The position numbers and the translations under genes are program-made. From Rhytidiadelphus loreus (taxonomy: Eukaryota; Streptophyta; Bryopsida; Hypnales; Hylocomiaceae): 64,000 nucleotides of DNA. Numbering within the stretch: position 1 is the first letter of the stretch; each line of letters begins with the position of its first letter. Of the stretch, positions 48,101 through 60,500 are shown piece by piece. The stretch lies in the NCBI GenBank assembly GCA_947034895.1, contig OX344763.1, positions 21,855,001 through 21,919,000 on the forward strand, written 5' to 3'. Below the pieces are notes generated by a model, which saw nothing but the letters and a program-made list of their open reading frames with translations, had not been told where the DNA came from and ran no database searches.

Positions 48101-51100
48101 TTACCACAAAGGCAAAGACGGTAGAGGATACTAATTGTGTCAGTTGAACTGTAAAACCCCACAACAGTCAACGCAGCAAAGTGCCCTGCGCACGGTTTAG
48201 CCTGCAGTGTATTTCCTTGTTTGCAGTACATGGTGCCGTGCGTCCAAATTCGTTAAATTGGCGCGAATCTGGGCACCAAAAATTGTGTCATTCATCGACG
48301 CAAAGCTCCAAAAATTAGGAGTGGTATTGATTTACGTTTCAGTCCGCACGCCCTGAAAAGTTCCAAAGTCGTGGAATCCCGCCAATTTAAGGAAATTGAC
48401 GTGTTGCTGTTCTACCCGCTATGAGATTTTCCCATTTTAACATATGTAGGAGTGTACTTTGGGGAAATTACTATAGACCACTTTGACCCCATATGCCATA
48501 TTATTAAGATCATTTTTTTTCAATATGTATGAATTTCTTATGTAATTTCAAAGTGAGAGGTTGTAGAGAGTATTAATGACATGAGACATCCGCATTCTCA
48601 TTCAAAGGTCAGTGGCAATAGAAATTTATCCAAGTCATGCTTTTACACCACTTGCTAGAAATTCCAACCGAGGGCATGAATAGTTTACCAGCTTTCCGTT
48701 TTGATCCAGTAAGTCTTGGTTCTGCAGTGCCCTAGCCTGTGGAAACATCAGCAATAAGCCAGTTGACAAGTTTCTCAATTCCCAAAGCATGCGGTTACTT
48801 TGGACTGCCATTCTTCTGTTAATGTAATAAGAAAAAAGATTGAGTTTGATCAATTAAAACTGAAATACAACGTCTCCTATTTTGACTGATACGGTCGATT
48901 GCATTGATGTCTACCTCGTGAAGTATTCGGACCTCTGCAGCTTCCACATTCAACCTCTCAATTTCTTGTTGCTGCGCCTTGGTTAAGGCATGTGTCTCGC
49001 GTCGCACCTGGGAACCAAGAACTAATACGGTGTGACATGATCAGAAATTCATTGGAAGGGGAGTTACCAAACAAACTTGCTTTTGATTGTCACAAGTCCC
49101 TAAACCAAATTCACCATATGCTTTGGACTACTGTGTTAACGAGAGGCCAGAGTACGGAAATATGTATTTTTCAAATTTAATTAGGCAATTTTGACCACCT
49201 TGGAAGCTGCAAAATACTTACAACCTCCTTCGGCATAATTCTTGATCACAATAATTTTTCACCCAACTGCAATTGAACGCCCACAGTATATTGTGTGATT
49301 TGGTATCAAGCAGTCAGTTACCCCCCTCCCACCACAGCATTGGCATCAATCTTGTATGGGGAAGGACGAGTTCACAAACTTCGGAGTGTATTTTCGATAA
49401 GTTTGTTAACATGTAATTAATAGGGAATGAAATGAATGGTCGATCAAACATGCACCTAATATGATCATTGCACGCCGCATTATAAATACTACTACCTCTG
49501 TTTCTGAAAAAGACTCGTGTTTCCTTTGTAAAATACAAAGGAAACATGGGTCTTTTTCAGAAAACAGAGGGAGTAGTTCAATTACGATATACCAAGTTCT
49601 CAGAGACGTCACTCTTTGTATTTTTCTTGTAACACTTGTAATCTCTGGGTAGTTTGAGGCACACTATTTAATAATTACATAAATTTTGAAAGTCTTCTAA
49701 GAAATTCTTGAAAATATTCTCAATGAAACTAATCACTGACAATATTTTGAGGTATTCCAAGAATATTCTTGTTTTCGACTACAATGAGCAATCTTGTATA
49801 CTATCTCGAAGGATTTACTAATTTTGCATTCAAAAATGGTTCCCTCTATATTTTTAAGTTTTAAAGAGGGAATGCCCCGGGAACGATCGAATTGCTAACC
49901 TTGTCGAGCTCCATAGTCGCTTCTCTGGCAGCTGCAACGGCTTGAGCAGCGGCAACGGCGTGCTTCCGCACCTCATGAGTGGCGGCGGTGGCTACTTTGC
50001 CCCTCAACTGGTCGATGTCGTGGCCATGCTTAACCACCGCAGCTGTGCTTTCACAACACAATCACCGGGTGGACGTTAATATTCGATATGGTACCCAAAG
50101 GCTCGGATCACATGTGATCCAGTGATTCAACCTAGTTCATTGGAATTAATTTCAAGCAATATTACATCTGTAACCCAAAGATTTTCTTCCTTTTGTGACA
50201 CCCCATCATCGGATGGAACGTATCCAGTGACACCCCACTAGCAAAGCCTCTATTTTCTTACTCTAAACAAATGGACACTGCTAGAATTGGTCGATAATGG
50301 CATAAAGTTTGCTGAGTACTCAACACAATGCCAGCAAATGTTCGAGTTCCTGCACACGCGAGAGAAGGCCAGCTGCAGCAGCTTCCACACTGCCTACATA
50401 CACTCGCAAGGAGTCGGTCTCCCTCTGCCCCTCCTCCCTCGCCCTGAAAATACCAACCACCACTTTCCTTAATATAATGGCTAGTCTTTCGAGTACATGT
50501 TTCGTGCAAGACACATCACTCATAGAGCATATGATGAGAAATTTCAGTATACTCGAGCAAGTTAACAGTTCACAATTGAAAGCACGGTTACACCAAATGT
50601 ACATCCTCTCCATTGAACACACAAGTAGGGTGTACATTTCAGGGGGAGGGGTCTCTTAAGCAGCATTCTACCCTATTGCGTAACATTCTTTAGCTATTGA
50701 AGCACAGGACATTTTCGATATGCAGGTATGGTCAAAATTGTTCATTTGACGCAATTTAGAGCACCAAAATTGTGACATTTAAGTGAAAACTCTAAAAACT
50801 AGGACTAGTAAAGATCAAAGTTTTCCGAAGACATCTGGAGTGCCAATTTGTGCATTCATCTCAAATAAACGAATCTGACATTAAGATCCTGCAATGACAA
50901 GGTACTATTCTTGCATGGTTCTACAACCAATCTATTGCAACCATTGTCATCTATCATTACGTCATGCTCCTTTCTTCTATTTCTTAACCTTCCCCTCAAT
51001 GTGTCTTTACATAAAAAAAGAGAGAATGAGCATCATGAATACTCAAGATTTAGAACATCTTGACCCGAAGGATCCACACTTGAAATTGACACACCGGCCC

Positions 51101-52248
51101 GTGAAAGTGGTGGTTACATGGATTTCAAAGGGTCACAACCACCAATTTTTGTGTGATTGTGACAAATTTCATGCATGTGCTTGATTCTAGTTGTGAGAAT
51201 CTACTCAAATATTCTCACTTAACAGGAGATGCAGATGCACTTGGCCTCCGGCCTCCCCTTCGGTCCAGAGCCTTCGAAACTCGGGACAACAATTCACAGA
51301 ATTGACGAAATGCGTACCTTTCTGAAGCACGCAATGCGACTTGAAACTCCGAAAGCCTCTGGTGCATGTTGACAGAGGCTGTTTGGTCGTACTGCGACTC
51401 CAGGATTATTGAATTAGCCATAGCCAGATTCTAACTAATAATCTGCTGCACACTTGACCCAGGTGAAAACAGATATTTGTGAACACTCAAACCTTTTTAC
51501 AATAACCTTTTCTAAAATGATATTCTGACTAGAGTATCCTGCACCTCTGCCACAGTGCACATCATTGACTGTTGCATCACAGGTAAGACACAGGGAGAAT
51601 ATCTCTGATTCCAGGATTGCCATTCCCGGTTTCCAGTGGTGCCAGCAGGGAAAGTCTGCGCCACTGACTTCCCCTGTTCGCCGCTTTCCCTGATTACCCC
51701 CGATCCTAGTGCAAAATCATCTGAGAAACTTCTAAAACTTCTGATATTCCCGTATGGAAAACAACGAATAATCTACCAGTGAGATTAATTAACGGGGTTT
51801 GACTGTATGAAAGCAATTGTGGAAAATACACTAACTGGATTGTTAGGGTTTCCGGACGTACATTGTCCACACTGGACATGGAGGACCCTTCACCAGAGCT
51901 GGGCCAGAACTGGTTGCTGCCAGAGGGCGGCAGCACCGAAGGTGGCGACTCCAGAGGGCGAGCATACTGCACTTTCTTCTTGTTCGCGTACACTTCGTAA
52001 TGCGGTACAAACACTCGGTCATTCTCGGCCGTTTCCACAGTCTCATTGTCCACCTCCGTCGACGACTTGGCGCTTTTGCTCTTCGCCGCCAACATCTTTT
52101 GCACCTGCTCGCCTCCAAGATTGTGCAAGGCTGCCGCACCCGGCTTCTGCATTGGATCTGCACTCTTCGTCTTGGTTCCCAGCCTCGCAGACTCGATGCA
52201 GAGCGACATCCACTTCCCGAACAGGAGGGCGCACAGAACTGCATGCAT
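42139..52248 (-). CDS. Tail-anchored long coiled-coil protein, unrecognised, 14 coding exons
   Basis: Proposed exons on the minus strand, from 5' to 3': 52248-51862, 51430-51318, 50443-50327, 50047-49900, 49007-48915, 48736-48689, 48067-47969, 47838-47686, 46973-46908, 46724-46677, 46377-46135, 44509-44291, 43135-43022, 42360-42139. All have GT-AG borders and the phases give 2070 nt (689 residues). The third donor and fourth acceptor are the least certain. Residues 1-129 are polar and low-complexity. About 130-450 is coiled coil (heptads such as LEHLLAL, QQQEIERLNVEAAEVRIL, LQKKFDDMQVEQKELTLQNE, RSNHNLRAEVEDW). About 450-615 is Ser-rich and then acidic (SPPVEEEDEL). A hydrophobic segment (VFGPVMMFLACLLALGV, about 661-678) sits 11 residues from the end, as in tail-anchored membrane tethers. 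I do not recognise the family; golgin-like or nuclear-envelope tether roles are only possibilities. Confidence 0.75.
44030..50870. repeat. Dispersed short repeat in introns of the coiled-coil gene
   Basis: A degenerate module of about 80-130 bp, with landmarks agagcaccaaaattgtgaca, aaaactctaaaaactagg and a tagtaaagat-type segment, occurs near 44045, 45670, 48270 and 50755, and reverse-complemented near 47120-47200. A similar inverted piece (gacagtcctagtttttagag) is in a phototropin intron near 18030. The copies have no obvious termini and are probably an old interspersed element. Confidence 0.55.
49492..49573. mobile_element. Stowaway-like hairpin MITE (82 bp) with TA target duplication
   Basis: TA at 49490-49491 and 49574-49575 flanks a near-perfect hairpin. 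The left end is CTACCTCTGTTTCTGAAAAA and the right end, reversed, is CTCCCTCTGTTTTCTGAAAA. The arms meet at aaggaaac and gtttcctt. TA duplication and the CTCCCTC end are typical of the Stowaway (Tc1/mariner) group. It lies in an intron of the coiled-coil gene (between the exons ending at 49900 and starting at 49007). Confidence 0.85.
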
Positions 52249-52273
52249 GGACGTTACCACACCTGATTCTTAA

Positions 52274-52462
52274 CCCCTAAAGGACCACGATTTCATGGTT
52301 CTCAAATGGCCAACATGATTGGGAAAACAGTGAAATCCATATGCAGCCAAAATCGCAATGCGTCTACCAAAAAACTATATAAATTCGGACAAAAGAAAGT
52401 TCGCACATGATGTACTAACAACAAGCATAAGCCTCAAACTGCGCGTTCTGGTCCTTTAGGGG
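52274..52462. mobile_element. Short piggyBac-like MITE E (189 bp) next to the coiled-coil gene start
   Basis: It starts CCCCTAAAGGACCA and ends TGGTCCTTTAGGGG, a perfect 14-bp TIR of the same type as the ends of elements A-D. The left flank is TTAA (52270-52273). The right flank is TTAT (52463-52466), a one-base decay of TTAA. It sits 25 bp upstream of the proposed start codon, in the 5'UTR or a 5'UTR intron. Confidence 0.8.
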
Positions 52463-52466
52463 TTAT

Positions 52467-53040
52467 AACTCTCATTACCATCCTCGATTACAACTTGAGT
52501 TTTCACATAGTTCCGGTCCAAATACTCTGTTAGAATCCCTACATTGCATTTAGAGAGCATTCTCTCAAATTGAACCAATTAAATCCGACTCTGAAACTCA
52601 GCCCATCTGAACAATTAGGGATCGATATTTATTGTCAACGTTCGGTGCTTTATCCAATTAATATATAATCTCGCCGTTAGTTTAATTTGGTGAAACGCCA
52701 AGAGCTAGAGATGAGAAGAACTGCGAGCCTGGGATTGAAACCCTAACCGAAGAACTTGAGGACTTGCGCATGTGACTTACTCTCGTGATCGAGTCGATAG
52801 ATCAACTTACTGTAGTGAACCGGTACCTAATTAAAGCTCCTAGCTAGCTGACCATTTCCGAAAACCTAAAATCGTGCCGCAAATTTTTGCAAGACGAAGC
52901 AGCTGCAAATTGAAGTGGAGGTCGAAGGAATTGAAGGCGGTGAATCGGTGGCGATGGGATTGATGTTTCGGAAGGGAGCAGCTTCCCCTCCCTCGAGGAA
53001 CTTAACTGTATGACTCCATGGAGGTAGTTACGAACGTGCC
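52467..53040 (-). promoter_or_regulatory. Likely leader and promoter of the coiled-coil gene
   Basis: On the minus strand, good donor-like sites (CTACA|GTAAGT near 52812 and GAGA|GTAAGT near 52784) precede MITE E, and an acceptor (GAATCAG|GTG, 52263) lies between the MITE and the start codon. This suggests a 5'UTR intron that contains the MITE. Two very short uORFs (MESYS and ATGGTCAGC then stop) lie further upstream. All of this is inferred from sequence signals. Confidence 0.4.
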
Positions 53041-53396
53041 TTACTATTGTAAGAGTTTCTTTTTAAATAATTAATTAAATAATTATAAAAATCGAGTTGG
53101 CAAGTATTTTAAGGAAAATGATGCAGTTGCCTACAAAATTTATTAGTATGCCCTGTGCCGTTTCTCAGAGCATAATAAAATGAAAATGAAATGAAAATTT
53201 TCAATTTTCTAATTCATAAAAACTTCAAAATTCAATATCTTTTATGTCATAAGTTGTATCACCACAAAACAAAGCATGTGCACCTTTCCTTGTATGAGGG
53301 CTTTCTCACAATATGAAGAATAGGACCAAGGACGCATTGTTCCAGAAATTTCATTGTAACAAACTAACAAGCAAACAAAACAAAAACCTCATTTAA

Positions 53397-54294
53397 CCCC
53401 TAAAATACCAAGGCATTTTCTGGCTCCGAAACCATTGAAAACTGCCATTTCTGCTGCAATCACCCAAGAAATTTAAAAAAACTTTTTTTTAAGAATCTAA
53501 CCATAGGATCTTGTACTTAACTTGTCTTGTATCATGTGATAAAAATTTCATGAAGTTTGACCGTACAGATTAGAAGATATTAGCATTTGAAGTCAGAAAA
53601 ATAACTTTTTTTGAATGCTGGCCTGCAATTTCAGATGACTTTGACCGCCATTTGTGGATTTTTTTGGCACTACAGTTCATAAAGTTAAAAAAAAATTTGT
53701 TGAGAATTTGAGTTGAGAGTTGAGGAAAAAAATTCAGAAAAAGAACACCTGATTTTCATTCATTAAAAAATTGTTAAGTAGAAGTAGGTCTGAGATTGAA
53801 CAAAACACTAAATTGTTAATAGCTCTAAGATGGAATTGAAACATCATAATCCCAATGGTGAGACTCTTCTTGCAAGCAAACTTTACCCTACCAAAAAAAA
53901 AATTGAAAAAAACTAAAAGTTGCATTTAGAAATGAATTCTAAAAGTTTTTTTTTTTTAAGTTGAGTAGATTGCCCGAAAAATGACATTGTCCATAACTTT
54001 CTCATTTTTAGTCCAAATAGAATGAATCAAAGCTTCAAATGTAGACAAAAACATAATCTTTCAGAAAAACATTTTTTTTTTTTTTTAATTTATGCCCAGT
54101 GAATTGCTTTTTAAAGTTTAGGTGGCATAACTTTTGCTCCCAGGCACCAATTGGAAAAAAAAATTATATTTTTAGAAAGCTGATGTGATTTCCTATATTC
54201 AAAAAAAAAATTAAAAATTAGGTCAAAATTTGAAGTCACATGAGCCTAATTGAAATTCCAAGTGTCCCCTAAGGGAACTTTGGTACTTTAGGGG
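53397..54294. mobile_element. piggyBac-like non-autonomous element B (898 bp, TTAA target duplication)
   Basis: It is flanked by TTAA at 53393-53396 and 54295-54298. The ends are CCCCTAAAATACCAA and, reversed, CCCCTAAAGTACCAA, with one mismatch in 15. It is collinear with element A from end to end, including aggatctt and catgaagtttgaccgtacag, so both derive from one parent. There is no ORF of useful length. Confidence 0.85.
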
Positions 54295-54411
54295 TTAAAG
54301 TAATCATTAGGTTATCAAAATTACAATTCTAAGTTCACTTGATGTTGTACTTAATATTTTACTTTTTCTATGGTTTCTTTATTGATTTGAATTCCTTAAA
54401 AGCATCTTTAA

Positions 54412-55332
54412 CCCCTAAAGAACCGGCCTACGTTTTTTGGTTGTATAGATTTTTTGGGCAGGTCATTGTGACCAGAAATTTCCATATTTTGGGTTGAAAT
54501 TTTAATAGTAGGTGTGGACGAGGAATATCTATCATAAGCAACAAATTTCATGACATTTGGAAATAGGAGTCAAAAGTTATAGCCTAATATGTTACTTTTT
54601 TCATAACTGGGCAGTTTGGGCAGATTAGAAAAAATCACTTTTTTTAGAAACCAAAATTTGAATTTGGTTTTCTAGACTTATATACAAGGAAAGCTTTGAA
54701 TCATTCCATTTTGATCAACAAGTCAAAAGTTATGAGGATTTTTTATTTGCAGACAATTATGAATTCCATATTCTTAAATAAACTTTTAAACCCTTTATCT
54801 TTTCCAATTTTCAATATTTTTGAAAAAAATAAAATCCTAGGTTGTAAAATTGTTTATAAAAAAATTTCAACAATTGGGATTATCCTTCTTCAATTCCATA
54901 TTTTAATTTTTAATAATTAGCATTTTGAATCATTGTGTACTGCTACCTACTTACTCTTTTTTTCCTTTATGTTGTACAATTTTAAATGATTTGAAAATTT
55001 TCAAGCATTTGGTCAACTTGTTTAGAAAGAAAAATCCAAAGAAGCACCATCATTTTGGTCATTTTTTCATAGAAAAGTGAGCTTGTGAAGTGCAGCTGCT
55101 CGACTTTTCATAGGGGAAAAAAATTGATTTTAGTGACTTTGAATGCTTTTATCTTGCAATCCTTGCGGTGGAAATGTCTAAAATTTTTACCACATGTTTT
55201 TTATACTACATAGTACAAGATCCTATGGTTATATGTGTCAAAAAAGTTTCTTTTTCAAAAATTTGCTACTTGTACTAAAAACGATAGTTTTTGAGCTTTT
55301 TGGGTGAAAACATAGTTATGGAACTTTAGGGG
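54412..55332. mobile_element. piggyBac-like non-autonomous element C (921 bp, TTAA target duplication)
   Basis: TTAA at 54408-54411 and 55333-55336. The ends are CCCCTAAAGAACC and, reversed, CCCCTAAAGTTCC. Read on the minus strand it aligns with element D (tatgttttcacccaaa near the end, then aggatcttgta and catgtggtaaaa), so C is inverted relative to D. Only 113 bp separate it from element B. Confidence 0.83.
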
Positions 55333-55336
55333 TTAA

Positions 55337-57100
55337 TATAAATGAGAATCACTTTGGATCAATTAATTTGAAGTGCAATTAATTAAAACCAATTATATAT
55401 TAGAAAAAAAGTGTAGAATAATATTAAAATATCTCATTGAAGTATGACCATTTACAATGTATGTGTTTTACTCAAAAACATCAACAAAATAAAATGAAAG
55501 TTACAAATGAAAGTTACAAATGTGAATGAACAACTTCCATTTATTGAATCATAAACACTTACAATAGGAGTTTTAGGTTTTATTCCCTATTTTTTTTAAG
55601 TGTGGTTAGGTATTTAGGGCTAAATAACTAACCCTTCATGAATATGGATGTGAAATTCCTTTGCTTGTCACAAAATTCATAAAAGTAATTCTAGAATATT
55701 ATAAAGAATAATTTGTACACTAGTCCACACAAAATTTCATTGAGATCCCAAAATGTAATCTCAAGATTATTATAATAAAAAGATGAATCCCAAATTGTTA
55801 GAATGAATTGTCCAAAAGGAAGAAATGGTCTAGAAGGTAAGAACCCCTCTTCGTTTGATGTGATATTTGTGTCACTTTGTAATCACTATGTATCAATAAA
55901 ATACATTTGAAAAATAGAAGTGTACAATATTGATATACAATGACGCAATTAGGGGGGGCTTTTGAATTGTGGTACAAATAGGGGCCCTTGCCTTAAATCT
56001 AAAATTCATTGTGGTGAGTGTCTCTTATGTTTAACCTTTGGATGCCAAAAAGTGGTTGATGGATGACTTCATTATTCAATGTATTGTACAAACAAAGAAT
56101 CCACTTATTGGTCCAATAATCAAAGTAATTTTGGTGACTACTTTGATCATGGGAGGCTGCAACCTTTAAGGAATGAAGGATTGACATTTGAAGCATGAAT
56201 TTAAGGTAAAAAATATTAAGGCTTTTTTTTTTCATTTTTGATCAAGTGCCAAAGTGGCAATATAAAATGTTATAGTGGTGTTCTAAATTTCAACATTCAT
56301 CCACATATTGGATAGAAAATATCACATCAGCATATATTGCACATATATAATTCTATTTTCATTCAAAAATTATATATGTGCAATATATGTTGATGTGATA
56401 TTTTTTTAATTTGAAGTTTTATGATAAAAAACTTTATGGCTTGTTGTCATCTTTTTAGCTAAATTACTTTTTCCTAGTGCAATTTGGTACTATAAAGCCA
56501 AAAAAAATCTTGGTAAACATATCCATTTTTGCTTCGCTACATCCAATTCTATCTTCATGTACCAATGGATTGCTTTCTAAAAATAAAAAAATGGTACCAT
56601 TGATACATAAACAAAGAATTCATAAAGGGACCAGAATGGGTTTGTCTACTTTAAGATAGAAGTAACTATTCCTAATAATTTAAGCATTTCAGCTTGTCCA
56701 ACATGGGAGATTTGTTGAGAAACTGAGCTCAATGTGTGCAAACATAAGGATGAGGAAGAATGCAAAAAAAGAAGAATTTTTTTTCCATGAATGAATATTT
56801 TATTTGATATAAATGTGGATTTTCATTTAGATCCATTCCAATTTCATAGATTCACCTATTCCAATTAGCTTTGCCACTTCCCCCCTATGCAAGAAGGGAA
56901 GAGAGATGAATGGACAAGAAGGTACAAACAGAGAATCTTTCTCAATGAATACTACATTCAACTATAATTGTCCACAATAGGTCAGCCTAAAATGTCATGA
57001 CAAGGGGTTATTCGAAATAAGTATGTCTACCTTAGATGGGACGGTTTTGCGAAGAAGGCACAATTAGGTGTTGTTACCGTATCAAACTTTGACAATTTGC
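55337..57100. repeat. AT-rich intergenic stretch with a hairpin and a dispersed repeat
   Basis: A hairpin at about 56317-56404 has arms aaatatcacatcagcatata and tatatgttgatgtgatattt. The segment just before it (about 56250-56325: tatagtggtgttctaaattt, then caacattcatccacat) recurs in reverse complement near 62545-62625. A short TTAA-bounded unit with aacctttggatgcc may start near 56033. No gene was found. Confidence 0.6.
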
Positions 57101-57401
57101 TAACGCTCGAATACCTTATTATTACAACAAAGTCTCATCTGATCTACAACAGTCGTAGATACCAGATCTATCGCCCACCCAACCGAGGTTCGCTCGAAGT
57201 CCACCCCGAAAGGCAATTCATCAGTGGGCCCCATTCGGAAGCAGCGTACGAAACTCCCCCCCGACGCCCGGGAATCCACCGTACGCCGGCGTCGTCGTCG
57301 TCCCCTTCGCCGGGCGTTTCCCACTCCCGCGACGCCTCCGCTGCCTACAAAACCACACGCACAGCACACTTCCCTCGTAAATCCACTTTCGTTGTGCTCT
57401 C

Positions 57402-57551
57402 ATGTTGCCTGCTGTTGCGCTCCGCTCTGCTGGGAGTCTCTGTTGTCGGCGTAGTACTGGGTCTTGCGATCTCTGGGGAGGATTGATTGCTCGCAATCGG
57501 AGTCGCAGTCGCAGTCGCAGTCGCAGTGTCGGTGGTGTTGTCGTTCGTGCT
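57402..57551 (+). other. In-frame N-terminal extension of the pirin frame (alternative start, transit-peptide-like)
   Basis: An ATG at 57402 is in frame with the pirin start at 57552 and adds 50 residues with no stop: MLPAVALRSAGSLCC, then an Arg/Ser run. The Arg-Ser run comes from a hexanucleotide repeat (GTCGCA, about five units at 57501-57527). Its Arg/Ser/Ala-rich, acid-poor makeup resembles an organellar transit peptide, but the repeat alone could explain this. It could equally be 5'UTR. Confidence 0.4.
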
Positions 57552-60500
57552 ATGGGGAGCGTGCCCACGGATTTTACTCAGCCGCGACAGGTCGTGAAGA
57601 AAGTCCTCTCGCAGGCCCAGCCCGAGGGGGATGGCGCCACCGTGCGACGCAGCATTGGCAGGTGCGCGCAAGGGGATTCTTGGGAGTCCTGGGGAGTCTT
57701 GGGATTTTGGTGATTTTATTGCGCTATTGAGCTTCAAAGGTTACGTATTTATGTGATCGCCGCATCAAAATGAAAGAGACTCTGAATTTTCTATAGAAGC
57801 TGGCTTAAAATGCTTTATTTTAGGTGAATTCGACTCTGGAATTTTTATTGGTTGGTTGTTCTATTATCTGTAATGAAGCAAACAGCAGGTTGAGAATCTT
57901 TTTGAAATGTCATCTTTATTATTAAGTTTATTCCAAACAAATGAATGAAAAATCTCTGAACCGAGTCGGAAGCTATAATTTGTTCATCAACATCTCGTTT
58001 TGGGCTTTTGGCGATTTCGGCGATTTTGGCGGTTTTGTGATTCTTGGGAGTTTGGTGATTTTATTGAGCGATTGAGCTTCGAAGTTATGTGTTTACGTGA
58101 TTGTAGCATTGAAAAGATCCTGAATTTTCTATAGAAGCTGGCTTAAAATGCATTCTCCTCAGTCTGGAATTTTTATTGTTTAGTTCTATTTTCTATAGGG
58201 AAGCAAATAGAAGGTTGAGAATTTTTTCACAATGTCGTTTATTAAATTAAATTATTCCAGAAAAATGAAAAAAGAATCTCTGAACCGACCGAAGTCTTTG
58301 ATTTCTTCATCAACAACTCGTTTTTGGATTTTGATTGTTGGTGGAATCGGAGAATTGTGTAGGACGTTTCAGATTAATCGCCTCTCTCCTGTAGTTTTTC
58401 TTTTATGTTCGGAATTGGAATAGTTTTGGGCGGGAATAATTTGGGCGGGAATTGATTACTTGTTTTGAATTGCGGGCATGAAGGTGTGAATAGCACTGGT
58501 TGCATTTGAATACCTGCAAAATTACTTTGAAAAAACTCTTTCTCGCTAATCTCACATCTCTTGAGTGATGACTTCGCAGTATGATATCCCACTTTGATTT
58601 CTTAGTATGAATACCCTAGTGAATTGCAGCAATGCTCTGGAATTTTTCATTAAGTAGTCGGATTTGGTTTGATGTGTACAGGCCGGAGTTGAAGCAGCTG
58701 GATCCGTTTCTGCTTCTGGACTTTTTCGAAGGTATGATGGCCGATTGTGAGGAAACTCGTTTGAGATACCATTATGTTCAATTTGTAGGTGTACGATCAT
58801 ATGAAATTATTTGCGATTTTTTAGTACAGTTTCTGCGATTGTGTTAGAATTTTAGGGGATGTTGACTATGGCATAGTATGTGCGATTCCAGTAATTTGCT
58901 ATCTTGATATAGTGGATGGAAGAAGAAGCCACCGGATGAGGCGAAACTGTAGAACGATTGAGCTCTTGCATTGGTCCCTTTTGTAGCTTGATTAAGAGCA
59001 TAAGTGTATTTCTTTTTAAGGGACTTCTGAAGTTACCGAAAAAAAGCATTGTTTGTGTGGTGACAGTGTTCTGAGAAGCTCTGAACTGACGTGTACTTGT
59101 TTCAACTGCTGCAGCTTCTGGACCTGCTGGTTTTCCCGATCATCCTCATCGAGGATTTGAGACAGTCACGTATATGCTTCAGGTACTTCTTCTTTCCATT
59201 TAAAGAGATTCCATAGTCATTTTGGCCCCTAGACTCTTTAGTTCCCTGTGTTCACTATTCTACTAGACTCTTAGTTCATTGTAGTCACTATTGATCAATT
59301 CTTGGAGATCTTTAGTTTTTATGATGACAAAAGTTTTTAGGTTTCCCCAAAGACCTATGGGGCACTAACCCTGAAACTTGATAAGCGCATGACTTTTGAC
59401 ACATGGATGCTCCAATCCTTGAATGGAACTCACGAACCAAATCTGCAAAGTTTTAATCTGACGCATTCCAAATGCTTGTTTCTTTGAGTTCAAAACTAGG
59501 AGGATTAGTCTTTTCAGGGATAGGGATTTGATTTTCCCTTAACGTTTGTGGTTACTAATGTTTTAGTTGCGCATTACTCAGTTTCTCATATTCATAGTGA
59601 TGGAACTAAAATCTGATATTTTGTTGTTGATGTAGGGCTCCTTTACACATGAAGATTTTAAAGGACATAAAGGCATTCTGGAAGCCGGTGACGTCCAGGT
59701 ACATGTTCCTCTAGCATCCCGAAACTCACCCTTGCACTTGCTGCTTCGGTGATCGAAGATTTATATTTGTTTATTTGCCGTTGTAAAGCTTCGGTTAAGC
59801 AGAACCCTGATCTGTTGGATTGTTTTTACTTTCAAGGTTTTTTTTCGTGATATTGATGTGTTTGGAATGTTGTCAGTTGTCACTGCAACTGATGGTAGTT
59901 CATGGCTATTGGCTGGATGTGAGCAGTGGATGACAGCAGGGCGTGGGATAGTACACAGTGAAATGCCGTCGCCAGTAGGAGTACAAAAAGGACTGCAATT
60001 GTGGGTCAACTTGGCCGGGAAAGAGAAGATGTGAGTTCACTTTGCCAGAGTTTGAATATGTGACAAGTGTACTACAGTCAATGATAGTTTGACACGTGTG
60101 CATAATATTCTGGGATGGCATTTCAGAGCGGGGATAGTCTCTGATGATCAGTATTTCAGTTGGTTGTGGAGGGTTGCCCTTTTTTATGCTGACATGGAAA
60201 TGTGGGCGTTGCAGGATTGAGTCCAACTACCAAGAGCTGAAAGCCAAAGATATTCCCAGGGCGACGAAAGACGGCGTGGAAGTGGTGATCATTGCCGGGG
60301 AGTCGTTTGGTGTGAAGTCGCCCGTGTTTACTCGCACGCCCACCATGTACTTGGACTTCTACCTGCAACCCGGCGCTTCGGTGCACCAAGCCATCCCCGA
60401 AGGCTGGAACGCCTTCACGTTCACGCTGGAAGGCAGCGTGGTGTTCGGGAAGGAGGATGCATCCGCGATCAGTGCCAGCCACACCGTCGTCCTCAGCAAC

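Noticed and set aside
51807..52280. Plus-strand 157-codon frame
   Set aside because: Antisense to the first coding exon of the coiled-coil gene, which has in-phase splice partners.
57097..57737. Overlapping frames on both strands at the pirin 5' end
   Set aside because: Only the frame ending at the AG|GT donor of exon 1 continues into the pirin exons; the others are shadows or repeat products.
60156..60482. Minus-strand 108-codon frame in the last pirin exon
   Set aside because: Shadow of the conserved C-terminal cupin on the plus strand.
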